From the NCBI GenBank assembly GCA_052389915.1, contig JBQTHL010000048.1, forward strand, positions 1 to 64,000: 64,000 nucleotides of DNA. Direction: 5' to 3'. The notes under the pieces are model-generated. The model was given only the letters and a program-made list of their open reading frames with translations. It had not been told where the DNA came from and did not search any database. The position numbers and the translations under genes are program-made. The DNA comes from Panacagrimonas sp052389915. Its GTDB lineage: Bacteria; Pseudomonadota; Gammaproteobacteria; Nevskiales; Nevskiaceae. Each line of letters opens with the position of its first letter. Within the stretch, counting starts at the first letter, position 1. This document shows positions 32,519-43,625 of the stretch, one piece after another.

Positions 32519-34675
32519 ATGAACATCGTGCACAAGATTGCGGCGGCCGCTCGCCACGGCCTTTGCGGGTTCGCGCTGGCACTTGCAACGTCCTCGGCCG
32601 CAGGGGCAGTGGAATCCCAGGAATTGCTGAAGCATGCGTCCGGAGGGCGCGACTGGCCGGCCGGCGGCGGCACCTTCAGCGAGCAGCGGTTCAGTCCGCT
32701 GGAGCAGATCAATCGAGGCAACGTGGGCGGGCTGGGCCTGGCCTGGTCTCTGGAGCTGCCGGACGTGTGGAACGTCTCGTCCACGCCCGTGGCGGTGGAC
32801 GGCGTGATCTACATGGCCGTGGGCTACACCGTGGTGTACGCGGTCGATGCGCGCAGCGGCAAGGTCCTGTGGACCTACGACGCCAAGACCGACCCGCTCA
32901 AGATGCGCATGGGCTGGGGCATCCGCGGCATCGCCTACTGGGATGGCCGGGTCTACGCCGGGGTGCAGGACGGCCGGCTCATCTCGCTGGACGCGGCCAC
33001 GGGCCAGCTCGCCTGGGAAGTGATGACCACCGAGCCCGGCGACAACCGCTACATCACCGGCGCGCCGCGCGTGTTTAACGGCAAGGTGCTGATCGGTCAC
33101 GGCGGCGCGGATTACGGCCAGGTGCGCGGCTACGTCACGGCTTACGACGCCATCACCGGCCAGCAGCTCTGGCGCTGGTGGACGGTGCCCGGCAACCCCG
33201 CCGACGGCTTCGAAAACACCGCCATGGAAATGGCCGCCAAGACCTGGACCGACGAATGGTGGAAGTCCGGCGGCGGCGGCACCGTCTGGCACGCCATGAC
33301 CTACGACCCGGAATTCAACCGCGTCTACCTGGGGACCGGCAACGGCTCGCCCTGGAACCAGAAGCTGCGCAGCCCGGGCGGAGGCGACAATCTGTTCCTG
33401 AGTTCGGTGGTCGCGCTGGATGCTGACACCGGCGAGTATGTCTGGCACTACCAGACCAACCCGGGCGAGACCTGGGACTACAACTCGGCCATGGACATGG
33501 TGCTGGCGGACGTGAAGCTCGACGGCACGGCGCGCAAGGTGCTGATGCACGCACCCAAGAACGGGTTCTTCTACGTGATCGACCGCAAGGACGGAAAACT
33601 CCTCTCGGCCGAGAAGATCGCCAAGGTCACCTGGGCCTCGCACATCGATCTGGTCAGCGGCCGGCCGGTGGAGCTGCCCGGCGTGCGCTATCCCGACGGC
33701 GAGTCGATCATCTTTCCGGGCCCCGCCGGCGCCCACAACTGGCAGCCTATGGCCTACAGCCCGGACACCGGGCTGATGTACATCCCCACGCGCGAGATGG
33801 CCGGCTACTACGACGACCGCGGCATCACGCGCGAGAACTGGTCGCCCACGGGCCTGATGCCGGTGGGCGTCAAGCTGTTCTTCGACGACATTCCGCGCAG
33901 CGCCGCGAGTACTTACGTCCAGGCCTGGAACCCCGTGATGCAGCGCCGTGTCTGGAAGCTAGACACGCCCGGCGGCACCAACGGCGGCGTGCTGGTGTCG
34001 CGCGGCGGGCTGGTGTTCCAGGGACGTTCGGACGGCGATTTCTCCGCAATCGATGCCGACACAGGCGCGCTGCTCTGGCGCAGCCCGATGGGGGTGGGCA
34101 CGCAGGCAGCGCCGATCACCTACGAGGTGGACGGCGTGCAGTACGTGTCCATCCTTGCCGGCTGGGCAGGCAGCCCGATGCTGATGGGTTCGCTGAGCTC
34201 GCAGAGTGGCTGGGTGGGCCGGGCCTACCCGCGCCGTCTGCTGACCTACCGCCTGGGCGGCACGGCGGCGCTGACGGAATCACCGGCCCCGCAGACCGTG
34301 GTGACGCCGCTGCCAGCACCCGATTTCAAGGTGGATGCCGAAGCCGCCGAGCGCGGCAAGCTGGTTTACGCCACCCGGTGCATGCTCTGCCACGGTGCCG
34401 CGGCCGTAGCCGGAGGCTACGCGCCGGACCTGCGTGCCTCGCCGGTCCCGCTGCAGGCCGCCGCCTTCGATGGCATCGTGCGTGATGGCGCGTTGCTCGC
34501 GCGCGGCATGCCGCCGTTCCCGGAATTCGGCGATGCCGAGCTCCTCGCGCTGCGCCACTACATCCGCCAGCGCGCCGTGCACGAACCCGGCCTGTTCGAA
34601 CGCGCCCGGTTTTACGGGCACATGCTCTGGGTGATGGCGAAGATGAAGCTCATGGCCTGGGGCCTGATGGGTTAG
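32519..34675 (+). CDS. PQQ-dependent quinohaemoprotein alcohol dehydrogenase
   Basis: 718 residues with an N-terminal signal peptide (cleaved after about SSAAGA), an eight-bladed propeller with recurrent W-motif repeats (ALDADTGEYVWHYQ, LISLDAATGQLAWE), and a C-terminal cytochrome c domain with haem motif C621-x2-C624-H625 in CMLCHGAA. It should oxidise alcohols in the periplasm and pass electrons to cytochromes. The vicinal Cys-Cys pair that normally precedes the NRG segment is replaced by RMGWGIRGIAYW, and TWDYNSAMDM carries the expected Asp. The last about 25 residues are hydrophobic (HMLWVMAKMKLMAWGLMG), possibly a membrane anchor. It could start isoprenoid alcohol oxidation. Confidence 0.9.
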   Translation: MNIVHKIAAAARHGLCGFALALATSSAAGAVESQELLKHASGGRDWPAGGGTFSEQRFSPLEQINRGNVGGLGLAWSLELPDVWNVSSTPVAVDGVIYMAVGYTVVYAVDARSGKVLWTYDAKTDPLKMRMGWGIRGIAYWDGRVYAGVQDGRLISLDAATGQLAWEVMTTEPGDNRYITGAPRVFNGKVLIGHGGADYGQVRGYVTAYDAITGQQLWRWWTVPGNPADGFENTAMEMAAKTWTDEWWKSGGGGTVWHAMTYDPEFNRVYLGTGNGSPWNQKLRSPGGGDNLFLSSVVALDADTGEYVWHYQTNPGETWDYNSAMDMVLADVKLDGTARKVLMHAPKNGFFYVIDRKDGKLLSAEKIAKVTWASHIDLVSGRPVELPGVRYPDGESIIFPGPAGAHNWQPMAYSPDTGLMYIPTREMAGYYDDRGITRENWSPTGLMPVGVKLFFDDIPRSAASTYVQAWNPVMQRRVWKLDTPGGTNGGVLVSRGGLVFQGRSDGDFSAIDADTGALLWRSPMGVGTQAAPITYEVDGVQYVSILAGWAGSPMLMGSLSSQSGWVGRAYPRRLLTYRLGGTAALTESPAPQTVVTPLPAPDFKVDAEAAERGKLVYATRCMLCHGAAAVAGGYAPDLRASPVPLQAAAFDGIVRDGALLARGMPPFPEFGDAELLALRHYIRQRAVHEPGLFERARFYGHMLWVMAKMKLMAWGLMG

Positions 34676-34696
34676 CGTGTCCTTCGGTCTACGGGT

Positions 34697-37600
34697 TCAC
34701 TCCGCTGTCCGAGGCGCGGGCGGCGGAGCCCACTCCGGGTGCTTCAGCGCCGCGCGGTAGTAGAGCGGCGGCAGCAGCACGAGCGTCAGCGCGGTCGAGG
34801 CCAGGGTGCCGAAGATCAGCGAGGTGGCCAGGCCCGAGAACATCGGATCGCGGTACAGCACCAGTGTGCCCAGGATCACGGTCAGCGCGGTCAGGATGAT
34901 CGGCCGCAGGCGCACGGAGCCGGCGCGCTGCACGGCTTCTTCCAGTGAGCGTCCCTCGCGCTGGTAGTCGTGCACAAAGTCGATGATCAGCAGCGAGTTG
35001 CGGATCACCACGCCGGCCAGCGCCACCACGCCGACCATCGAGGCCATGCTGAACGGAATGCCGAGCAGCCAGTGGCCCGGGAAGATCCCGATCAGGCCGA
35101 AGGGAATCGCCGTCATGCCCATCAGCGGCAGGCTGAAGGAGCGGTAATTGGCCACCAGCAGCAGGTAGATGATCACCACCACCACACCCATGATCGCGCC
35201 CATCTCGCGCGCGGCATCCAGGGTCAGGCGCATCTCGCCGTCCCACAGCAGCTCGTAGCCGGCGATGGTGTCGGGCGTCTGCGCGTTGAGCGCGACGTTT
35301 CCGGTGCGCAGGAAAACGCCGGCGATTTCCTGGCCGTCGAGATCGCGGTGCATGTCCATGACGGCATTCACCGACCCGGTCGCGTTGATCACGTTGCCAC
35401 CGACGTAGGTCACGCGCTCGTTGTCCTTGCGCAGGATCGGCCGGTGGCTGGGGCGGCGTTCCACCCGGGTCAGCTCAGACAGCGGCACCGGCTCGCCGGC
35501 GCGGTTCTTGACGAAGGTGTTGTCCAGGCGCAGGGGATCGATGCGCGTCTCGCGCGGCACGTCCAGGCGGATCGGCACCGGGCGCAGCTCGCCGGGCAGG
35601 CGGGCCTCGGACACCACCACGCCACTCATCAGCACGCGCACGGTCTGTTCGATGTCGGCCGTGGTCACGCCGGAGAGCAGCGCCTTCTCCTTGTCCACCA
35701 CGATGTCGATGCGCTCGGCCTCGACCGGCTCGGTATCGAAGACGTCGACCACGCCCCAGGTCTGACGAAAACGCTCCTTGATCTTGGCGGAGAGCGCGGC
35801 GAGCGTCTCCGGATCGCTGCCGTGGATGTTCGCGAGGACAATGGCGCGCGACGGCGGACCTGGCGGCGACTCCATGAATCGCACATCCATATCCGGATGG
35901 CGCGCGCGCAGGCCGGCAGTGGCCGCGCGCAGTTCCTCCACCACCCGCATCGAGGGCGTGCTGCGCAACGACTTGTCGACCAGGTTAACGCGAATCTCGG
36001 CCACGTGCGGACCGAAGCGGTTGTTGCCGCCGCCGACCTGCGAGGCGAAGTCCACCACCCCCGGCATGCCGACGAAGGTCAGGTAATGGTCCACCAGCGG
36101 GTGCCGGCCGACGATCTGTCCGACCTCGCGCGCCACCCGGTCGGTGGTTTCCACCGGCACGTTCTCCGGCAGATCGAGCGTGATTGCGAAGGTGTTGCGG
36201 TCGTCCTTGGGCATGATCGAAATGCCCACACTGCCGAAGGACAGCGGACCCGACGGTCCCTCCGCACGGACAAACTGCCAGGCCGGCATGGTGAAGGAGC
36301 CGCCTAGCGCGAGAAACACCAGGATCGTGGCGATGCGCATGCGGCGGGGGCTGTGGATCAGGCCTTCCACCAGGCGCTCGTAGGAGCGGTGCAGCGGACC
36401 GGTCGAGGCTTCCGCCGCGTGGTCCGCGGTGGCATGCGGCCTGAGCCAGCGTGCGCTGGCCCAGGGCACCACGATATACGCCACCGCCAGCGAGCAGGCA
36501 ATGGCCACGGGAACGTTGTAGGCCACGTCGGCGAAGAACGCGCCATTCATACCGGTGAGCAGCTGCAGCGAGGCAAACACCAGCACGATGGTGATGGTGG
36601 CCATGGTGGTCGGCTTGCCGATCTCGTTGGCGGCCGTCACCGCGGTGCGCACCGGGTCGGACGTGCCGTGTTCGTAGTGGCGGTGAATGTTTTCGATCAC
36701 CACGATCGCGTCGTCCACCAGCATCCCCAGGGACAGGATCAGCGCGAACAGCGAGATGCGGTTGATGGTGACGCCGGTGAGATAGTCCACGGCCACCGTC
36801 AGGCTCAGCACCAGCGGCACCGAGACGCACACGATCAGCGCCTGCCGCAGGCCCAGAAAGGGGATCAGCACGAGCATCACCGCGCCGACCGCCACCGCCA
36901 GGTCGAAGAGCAGCTTGTCCACCGTGTGGTCGGCCTCGACGCCATCGTTGCGGGTGGTTACCACCTCCACGCCGCTCGGCACGTACTGCGCCCGCATCTG
37001 CTCGATCATCGCCAGAATCGAGTCGGCGACGACCACCGCATTGACATTGGGCTTCTTGGCCACCGCGATCGTCACCGCCGGCAGCTCGCCGCGCGTGGCA
37101 TCGGCCGCGGCGCGCGCATCGGCCGGGCCGAAGGCCAGGCGGCTCAGGAAGGCCGGGTCGGCGGGCGGTCCATCCACCACCTCGCCGACGTCCTCCAGGT
37201 AGATCATCTGCCCGCCCACCGCGCCCAGCGGCATGCGCCGCACGGCTTCCAGCGAGGTGAAGTGGCCTCTCACGAACACGTCCTGCCGCTCGCCGCCGCT
37301 GACCGATTCGCCGACCCGCGCCGACAGGTTGGAAGCGCGCACCATGGCAATGCCGTCACCCAGGGTCAGGCCGTAGGCCTGCATCCGCGCCGGGTCCAGA
37401 TTCAACCGTATCTCGCGCTCGCGCCCGCCGTGGATCGAGGCGACGGACACTGCTTCCAGGGTGCTCAGGCGCTCGGCCATGCGCTCGGCGATTCGCCGCA
37501 GGGCGTAGTCGTCGTAGGTGCCGGACGCCAGAGTGACGGCGACGATGGGCACGTCATCCACGTCCACCCGATGGACGATGGGATCGAGCGTGCCCGCCGG

Positions 37601-37981
37601 CAGCGTTTGCCGATAGGCCGTCACGCGCTCGAACACGCGCTGGATCGCCACGTCTTCGTTCTGGCCGACGTGAAACTGCAACTGCACCTGCCCCATGCCC
37701 TCTGCAGCGACGGCGTAGCTGTGCTCCACGCCGTCGATCTCGCGCAGGTGGCCCTCCATGGGCGCGACGATCAGGCGCTCCATCTCCATCGGCGTGCTGC
37801 CGGGAAGCATGAACGTCACCACCGCACCGGGGACGATGATCTGCGGGTTTTCCTCGCGCGGCGTGGTGAGCGCCGAGTAGATGCCCAGCAGGAACACCGC
37901 CAGCACCAGCACCGGCGTGAGCTTGGACTGCACGAACACGCCGGCCAGCCAGCCGGCGATGTTCATCCGCTGCTCGCTCAT
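34697..37981 (-). CDS. RND efflux permease (AcrB-like superfamily)
   Basis: 1,094 residues with the RND layout: TM1 at residues about 17-37, two large periplasmic loops and twelve membrane segments. TM4 carries the proton-relay Asp pair in LGMLVDDAIVVIENIHRH, and the RxN motif in ALAGVVIRNSLLIIDFV marks the second repeat. Its adaptor gene lies immediately upstream with one base between them. No outer-membrane factor gene is present here, so a channel from elsewhere must serve. Substrates may be lipophilic acids or solvents. Confidence 0.9.
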   Translation of the reverse strand: MSEQRMNIAGWLAGVFVQSKLTPVLVLAVFLLGIYSALTTPREENPQIIVPGAVVTFMLPGSTPMEMERLIVAPMEGHLREIDGVEHSYAVAAEGMGQVQLQFHVGQNEDVAIQRVFERVTAYRQTLPAGTLDPIVHRVDVDDVPIVAVTLASGTYDDYALRRIAERMAERLSTLEAVSVASIHGGREREIRLNLDPARMQAYGLTLGDGIAMVRASNLSARVGESVSGGERQDVFVRGHFTSLEAVRRMPLGAVGGQMIYLEDVGEVVDGPPADPAFLSRLAFGPADARAAADATRGELPAVTIAVAKKPNVNAVVVADSILAMIEQMRAQYVPSGVEVVTTRNDGVEADHTVDKLLFDLAVAVGAVMLVLIPFLGLRQALIVCVSVPLVLSLTVAVDYLTGVTINRISLFALILSLGMLVDDAIVVIENIHRHYEHGTSDPVRTAVTAANEIGKPTTMATITIVLVFASLQLLTGMNGAFFADVAYNVPVAIACSLAVAYIVVPWASARWLRPHATADHAAEASTGPLHRSYERLVEGLIHSPRRMRIATILVFLALGGSFTMPAWQFVRAEGPSGPLSFGSVGISIMPKDDRNTFAITLDLPENVPVETTDRVAREVGQIVGRHPLVDHYLTFVGMPGVVDFASQVGGGNNRFGPHVAEIRVNLVDKSLRSTPSMRVVEELRAATAGLRARHPDMDVRFMESPPGPPSRAIVLANIHGSDPETLAALSAKIKERFRQTWGVVDVFDTEPVEAERIDIVVDKEKALLSGVTTADIEQTVRVLMSGVVVSEARLPGELRPVPIRLDVPRETRIDPLRLDNTFVKNRAGEPVPLSELTRVERRPSHRPILRKDNERVTYVGGNVINATGSVNAVMDMHRDLDGQEIAGVFLRTGNVALNAQTPDTIAGYELLWDGEMRLTLDAAREMGAIMGVVVVIIYLLLVANYRSFSLPLMGMTAIPFGLIGIFPGHWLLGIPFSMASMVGVVALAGVVIRNSLLIIDFVHDYQREGRSLEEAVQRAGSVRLRPIILTALTVILGTLVLYRDPMFSGLATSLIFGTLASTALTLVLLPPLYYRAALKHPEWAPPPAPRTAE

Positions 37982-37982
37982 G

Positions 37983-39146
37983 TCAGGCCTTCGGAGCGGG
38001 CACAGGGGATGCCTGCGTCGGCGGCGCGGTCTGCGATCCGCTTGCGGGCGCGGCGGGAGAACGCACGCGATCGCCTTCGCGAAGATCGCCCGGCGGATCG
38101 AGCACGATCCGCTCGCCCGCGTCGAGGCCCGCCGGCACCATCACGCCTTCCGGCACTGGGTGCTCGGTCCGCAGCCAGCGGAAGCGGGCCAGGTCCTGCG
38201 CATCGAGCACGTAAACCCCGCGCAGTCCGCCGCGCTCGACGATCGCCCGCGGTGGCACGACGAGGGCGGTCTGCTCGCCCACCGTGAACTGCGCACGACC
38301 GAACATGCCGGGCAGCAGGCCCGCACCCTCCGGCAGCGAGATCTTCACGCGAAACCCGCGCGTGGCCGGGTTGCCGGACGGCACCACGCGCAGTACCTGG
38401 CTGTCCAGCGTGGCGTCGAGCGCGTCAAAGCGGAGTCGCACCGCGTCGCCCACGCGAATCTGCTGCACTCGCTGCTCGGAGACGAAAGTCTCGAACAGCA
38501 GCGCGGTGTCCGCTTCCACCGTGATGAGCGGCATGCCGGGCGAAGCCAGGTCGCCTTCCCGGCGATGCCGCGCCACCACCACGCCGGCCACCGGGCTGAT
38601 GATGCGGACGTACTGGCGCTCCGCGACCGCCCGGGAAAGCGCCGCTTCGGCGGCGGCAAGTCCTTCAGACGCCACCTCCCATTGCAGGCGCGCCTTGCGC
38701 ACCTGGGCCTCGGCCACCAGCGCGCGCTTGTAGAGCCCCTGGCTGTCCTCCAGATCGCGCGCCGCATCGCGCTGGGCGGCGCGAGCGCGCCCGCGCTCCG
38801 CTTCGGCCACCCGCACGGCTGCGTCGACATCCTTGCTGTCCAGCGTCGCAAGCGGGTCGCCGAGCGCCACGCGCTGGCCCTCGGTAACCTCCAGGCTGCG
38901 GACGTAGGCTGCGATCCGCGAGCTGATCTCCACACGCTCGTCGGACATCACCGACCCGGTGACGCTGTACAGCACCGGCACCGATCGGAGCACCACCGTC
39001 AGGGTCCGCGCCTGCAACTCGGCCACCGCGGGGACATGCGAGGCGGGCCCGCCACCGCCGCAAGCGGTCAGCGCCGAGCCGACCAGCACTGCGCACAGGG
39101 CGACCGCGCGGACTCTGCCCCCACCCCGACTCGTCTCGACCGCCAT
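37983..39146 (-). CDS. RND periplasmic adaptor lipoprotein
   Basis: 387 residues with a lipobox (VGSALTACGG, Cys near 29). The membrane-fusion-protein order follows: an N-terminal beta/lipoyl piece, an Ala/Arg-rich helical hairpin (about 100-170), the lipoyl return (YVRIISPVAGVVVARHRREGD), a beta-barrel, and a membrane-proximal domain ending with Pro/Ala tail residues. It pairs with the downstream RND permease. A run of seven T follows the start region on the plus strand, of no evident meaning. Confidence 0.9.
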   Translation of the reverse strand: MAVETSRGGGRVRAVALCAVLVGSALTACGGGGPASHVPAVAELQARTLTVVLRSVPVLYSVTGSVMSDERVEISSRIAAYVRSLEVTEGQRVALGDPLATLDSKDVDAAVRVAEAERGRARAAQRDAARDLEDSQGLYKRALVAEAQVRKARLQWEVASEGLAAAEAALSRAVAERQYVRIISPVAGVVVARHRREGDLASPGMPLITVEADTALLFETFVSEQRVQQIRVGDAVRLRFDALDATLDSQVLRVVPSGNPATRGFRVKISLPEGAGLLPGMFGRAQFTVGEQTALVVPPRAIVERGGLRGVYVLDAQDLARFRWLRTEHPVPEGVMVPAGLDAGERIVLDPPGDLREGDRVRSPAAPASGSQTAPPTQASPVPAPKA

Positions 39147-39265
39147 TTTTTTCCGTTCCCGGTTTGCCGCTGCGCCCCAACCCGGGATCGCCGCGGATAG
39201 ATATGTCCCGTGCCGACACCAGCTGCGACGCAGCGAGCCAGTGAGCCAGTGAGCCGACAGTTTAC

Positions 39266-39279
39266 CTAACAGACGTTAG
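39266..39279. promoter_or_regulatory. Inverted-repeat operator candidate CTAAC-AGAC-GTTAG
   Basis: CTAACAGACGTTAG lies 37 bases before the rightward ACAD start and about 120 bases before the leftward RND adaptor start. An almost identical 14-base site lies at 62452-62465. It could be bound by a TetR-type repressor and control both directions. A 9-base tandem repeat (GAGCCAGT-type) sits at about 39235-39255. Confidence 0.65.
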
Positions 39280-39315
39280 ACTGAGACTATTCGTCATTCG
39301 CGCGCCCAGCTGCCC

Positions 39316-41157
<1,842 letters not shown>

Positions 41158-42294
41158 TCACAGCTCCAGGCTGCGCGCGATGATGTTGCGCTGGATCTCG
41201 CTGGTGCCCTCGCCGATCACGTAGACCAGCGCGTCGCGGTGGAAGCGGCCCACCGGGTAGTCGCGCATGATCCCCGCCCCGCCGTGGATGCGGATCGCCT
41301 GCTCGGTGACGCGCACGGCGGTTTCGCTGGCTACCAGCTTGACCTTGGCCGCGGTCGCGGCGTCGAGCGTGTTCTGGTCGATGCGCCAGGCGCCGTAGTA
41401 CACCAGCCAGCGTGCCGCCTCGATGTCGGCCGCCATGTCGGCCAGCTTGTGCGCGATGGCCTGGTATTCGCCGATGCGCTTGCCGCCGACCACGCGGTCG
41501 CGCGCGTAGGCCACGGCGGCATCGAGCGCGCCTTGCGCCATGCCCACGCAGTTCGCCGCCACGCCCACGCGGTTCTCGGACAGCGATTCCAGGATCACCG
41601 GGTAGGTGCCCATGCGCTCGGCCAGCAGGTTCTCGTCGGGCACGAGCAGCTGGTCGATGTGCAGCAGGCCGGTCTCGGAGGCGCGGATGCCTTCCTTGTC
41701 CAGCTTGTGGATGCTCACCGCCGGATTGGGCAGGTCGACGATGAACAGGCTCACCGACTCGGGCTTGAGTTCCGGCGCGGTGCGCGCGGCCAGCAGCATG
41801 AAATCCGCGAACGGCGAATTGGTGATGTAGGTCTTGGCGCCGCTGATGCGCCAGCCGCCGTCGCAGCGCATGGCCTTGGTGGTCAGCGCGCGGATGTTGG
41901 AGCCGCCGTCCGGCTCGCTCAGGCCGAAGGCCGAGACCTTCTCGCCGCGCAGCGTGGGCGCGAAGTATTTCTCCTTCTGCCGCGCAGTGCCGATCTTCCA
42001 GATCGGCCAGATGCCCATGTGCGCGTTGACCGACCAGGTCGAGGCAAATGCCTGGCTGACGCGGCTCATCTCCTCGCGCACCAGACACTCGCCCACCTTG
42101 TCGAAGCCCGAGCCGCCGTCCGCCTCGGGGTAGCGCACGCCAATCAACCCCAGCTCGCCCCACCTGCGGAAGATGTGCTTGGGGAAGCGCTCGGCGTCAT
42201 CGCACTCGCGCGCCAGCGGCGCGATCTCGGCCTGGCAGAAGCGGCGGACGGTGTCGCGCAGCATTTCCTGCTGCGGGGTGAAGGAAAAATCCAT
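41158..42294 (-). CDS. Acyl-CoA dehydrogenase, MCAD-type catalytic Glu
   Basis: 378 residues, typical length. Motifs: FGLSEPDGGSNIRAL, GAKTYITNSPFADF, AIRIHGGAGIMRDYPVGRFHRDA, and VIGEGTSEIQ with the catalytic glutamate. It is transcribed leftward, 40 bases after the SDR gene, and probably forms a two-gene unit with it. Confidence 0.9.
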   Translation of the reverse strand: MDFSFTPQQEMLRDTVRRFCQAEIAPLARECDDAERFPKHIFRRWGELGLIGVRYPEADGGSGFDKVGECLVREEMSRVSQAFASTWSVNAHMGIWPIWKIGTARQKEKYFAPTLRGEKVSAFGLSEPDGGSNIRALTTKAMRCDGGWRISGAKTYITNSPFADFMLLAARTAPELKPESVSLFIVDLPNPAVSIHKLDKEGIRASETGLLHIDQLLVPDENLLAERMGTYPVILESLSENRVGVAANCVGMAQGALDAAVAYARDRVVGGKRIGEYQAIAHKLADMAADIEAARWLVYYGAWRIDQNTLDAATAAKVKLVASETAVRVTEQAIRIHGGAGIMRDYPVGRFHRDALVYVIGEGTSEIQRNIIARSLEL

Positions 42295-42334
42295 GGGGCT
42301 CCTCGGGGCTCGTGCGAGCCGGCTTGCGGGTGTT

Positions 42335-43201
42335 TCAGATGGACTTGAGAAAGTCGGGAAGATCGCTGCGGCCGAAGGGGTCGTAGGCGTGCTGGCTGGT
42401 GTGTTCCGGCACCGGCCAGAGGTGCTTGGCCAGGCGCAGCGCGCCGTCCACCGGCAGCACCGCGCCGCTGATGTAGGCGGCGGACTCGCCGAGCAGGAAG
42501 CAGATGGCGGCCGACACCTCGGCCTCGGTGCCCATGCGCTGGTAGGGAATGTGCCGGCGCCGCTCCTTCAGCCGTTGCTGGAAGCCGGCGTCGTAGGTCG
42601 CCATGCCGCTGGTGGCGATGGAACCCGGCGCCACCGCGTTGACGCGCACGCCGCGGTGCACCCATTCCAGCGCGGCGGTCTGCGTGAGGTTGATCATGCC
42701 GGCGCGCGCTGCGCCGGTGTGGCCCATGTTGGGCATGCCGAAGTCCACGCAGGCCACCACGTTGACGATGGCCCCCCCGTTCGCCTCCATGCACTGCGTG
42801 TAGACCTCGCGCATCATGCGAAAGCCGCCGTTGAGGTTGTTGCGGATCACCGCGTCCCAGCCCTTGTCGCTGCAATCGCGCAGCGGGCCGGGAAACTGTC
42901 CGCCGGCGTTGTTGACCAGGCCGTCGATCCGGCCGTGGGCCGCCAGCACGGCGGCGATGCCCGCGCGCACCGAATCGCCCTCGCGGATGTCGATCACGCG
43001 TGTGTCGGCGCGCCCGCCGCCCGCTTCGATCTCCGTGCGCACGCGCTCCAGCTTTTCCGCCTTGCGGCCGGCGAGCACCACGGTGGCACCCAGCGCCGCC
43101 AGCTCGTGCGCGGTGCAGCGGCCGATGCCGGAACCGCCGCCGGTGATCAGGACCACCTGACCGTCGAACAGGCCCGCGCGCAGCGCCGAGCGGTAGCTCA
43201 C
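42335..43201 (-). CDS. SDR-family oxidoreductase
   Basis: 288 residues. The cofactor motif TGGGSGIG follows the first strand (near residues 20-27), NNAGG is near 95-99, and the YxxxK region is replaced by the variant GHTGAARAGMINLTQTAA, lacking an obvious Tyr. This resembles 2,4-dienoyl-CoA-reductase-like SDRs, which lack the canonical Tyr. AtuB/AtuG-like roles are possible. The start is a GTG with AAAGG upstream. Confidence 0.85.
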   Translation of the reverse strand: MSYRSALRAGLFDGQVVLITGGGSGIGRCTAHELAALGATVVLAGRKAEKLERVRTEIEAGGGRADTRVIDIREGDSVRAGIAAVLAAHGRIDGLVNNAGGQFPGPLRDCSDKGWDAVIRNNLNGGFRMMREVYTQCMEANGGAIVNVVACVDFGMPNMGHTGAARAGMINLTQTAALEWVHRGVRVNAVAPGSIATSGMATYDAGFQQRLKERRRHIPYQRMGTEAEVSAAICFLLGESAAYISGAVLPVDGALRLAKHLWPVPEHTSQHAYDPFGRSDLPDFLKSI

Positions 43202-43250
43202 CGCGCAAGCCTTTTAAAGTGTGATCCCGCCCTGCCCTGCTCCCGGTTCG

Positions 43251-43619
43251 ATGTCGCTCGATTCAATATCGCTGGCCTCCGTCCTGCATCTTGTCCTGCA
43301 CGTCGCCGTGCCGGCGGCCGTGGCGGTGCTGTGCTTCCACCGCCAGTGGCGGCGCGCGTTGCTGGTGATGATGGCGACCATGCTCGTGGACCTGGACCAC
43401 CTGCTCGCCGACCCGATCTACGATCCGAACCGCTGCAGCATCGGCTTTCACCCGCTGCACACCTGGCCGGCGATCCTGCTCTGGCTGGGCCTGACCGCAT
43501 GGCCGGCAACGCGGCTGGTCGGCTTAGGCCTGTCCCTGCACATGCTGCTGGATTTTTCCGACTGCACCGTGCAACGCGGACTGACCGATGCGCTGTCGCG
43601 CGTGCTGGCACGGCCCTGA
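43251..43619 (+). CDS. Small multi-pass membrane protein (DUF6122-like)
   Basis: 122 residues with about four hydrophobic helices. The conserved-looking polar segment VDLDHLLADPIYDPNRCSIGFHPLHT, bearing Asp and His residues, could bind metal, as in membrane-embedded hydrolase-like families. ATG 43251 gives the natural membrane-start. The gene stands alone between the SDR gene and a convergent molybdopterin gene. Function is unknown. Confidence 0.65.
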   Translation: MSLDSISLASVLHLVLHVAVPAAVAVLCFHRQWRRALLVMMATMLVDLDHLLADPIYDPNRCSIGFHPLHTWPAILLWLGLTAWPATRLVGLGLSLHMLLDFSDCTVQRGLTDALSRVLARP

Positions 43620-43625
43620 GCATGT

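Noticed and set aside
36353..38287. Long open frame opposite the RND permease gene
   Set aside because: It is an antisense shadow created by high third-position GC. Its His/Arg/Gln-rich translation matches no family, and the minus-strand permease is unmistakable.
39231..39256. GAGCCAGT-type tandem repeat as a CRISPR-like or iteron array
   Set aside because: There are only about two and a half short copies with no spacers, so it is ordinary slippage.
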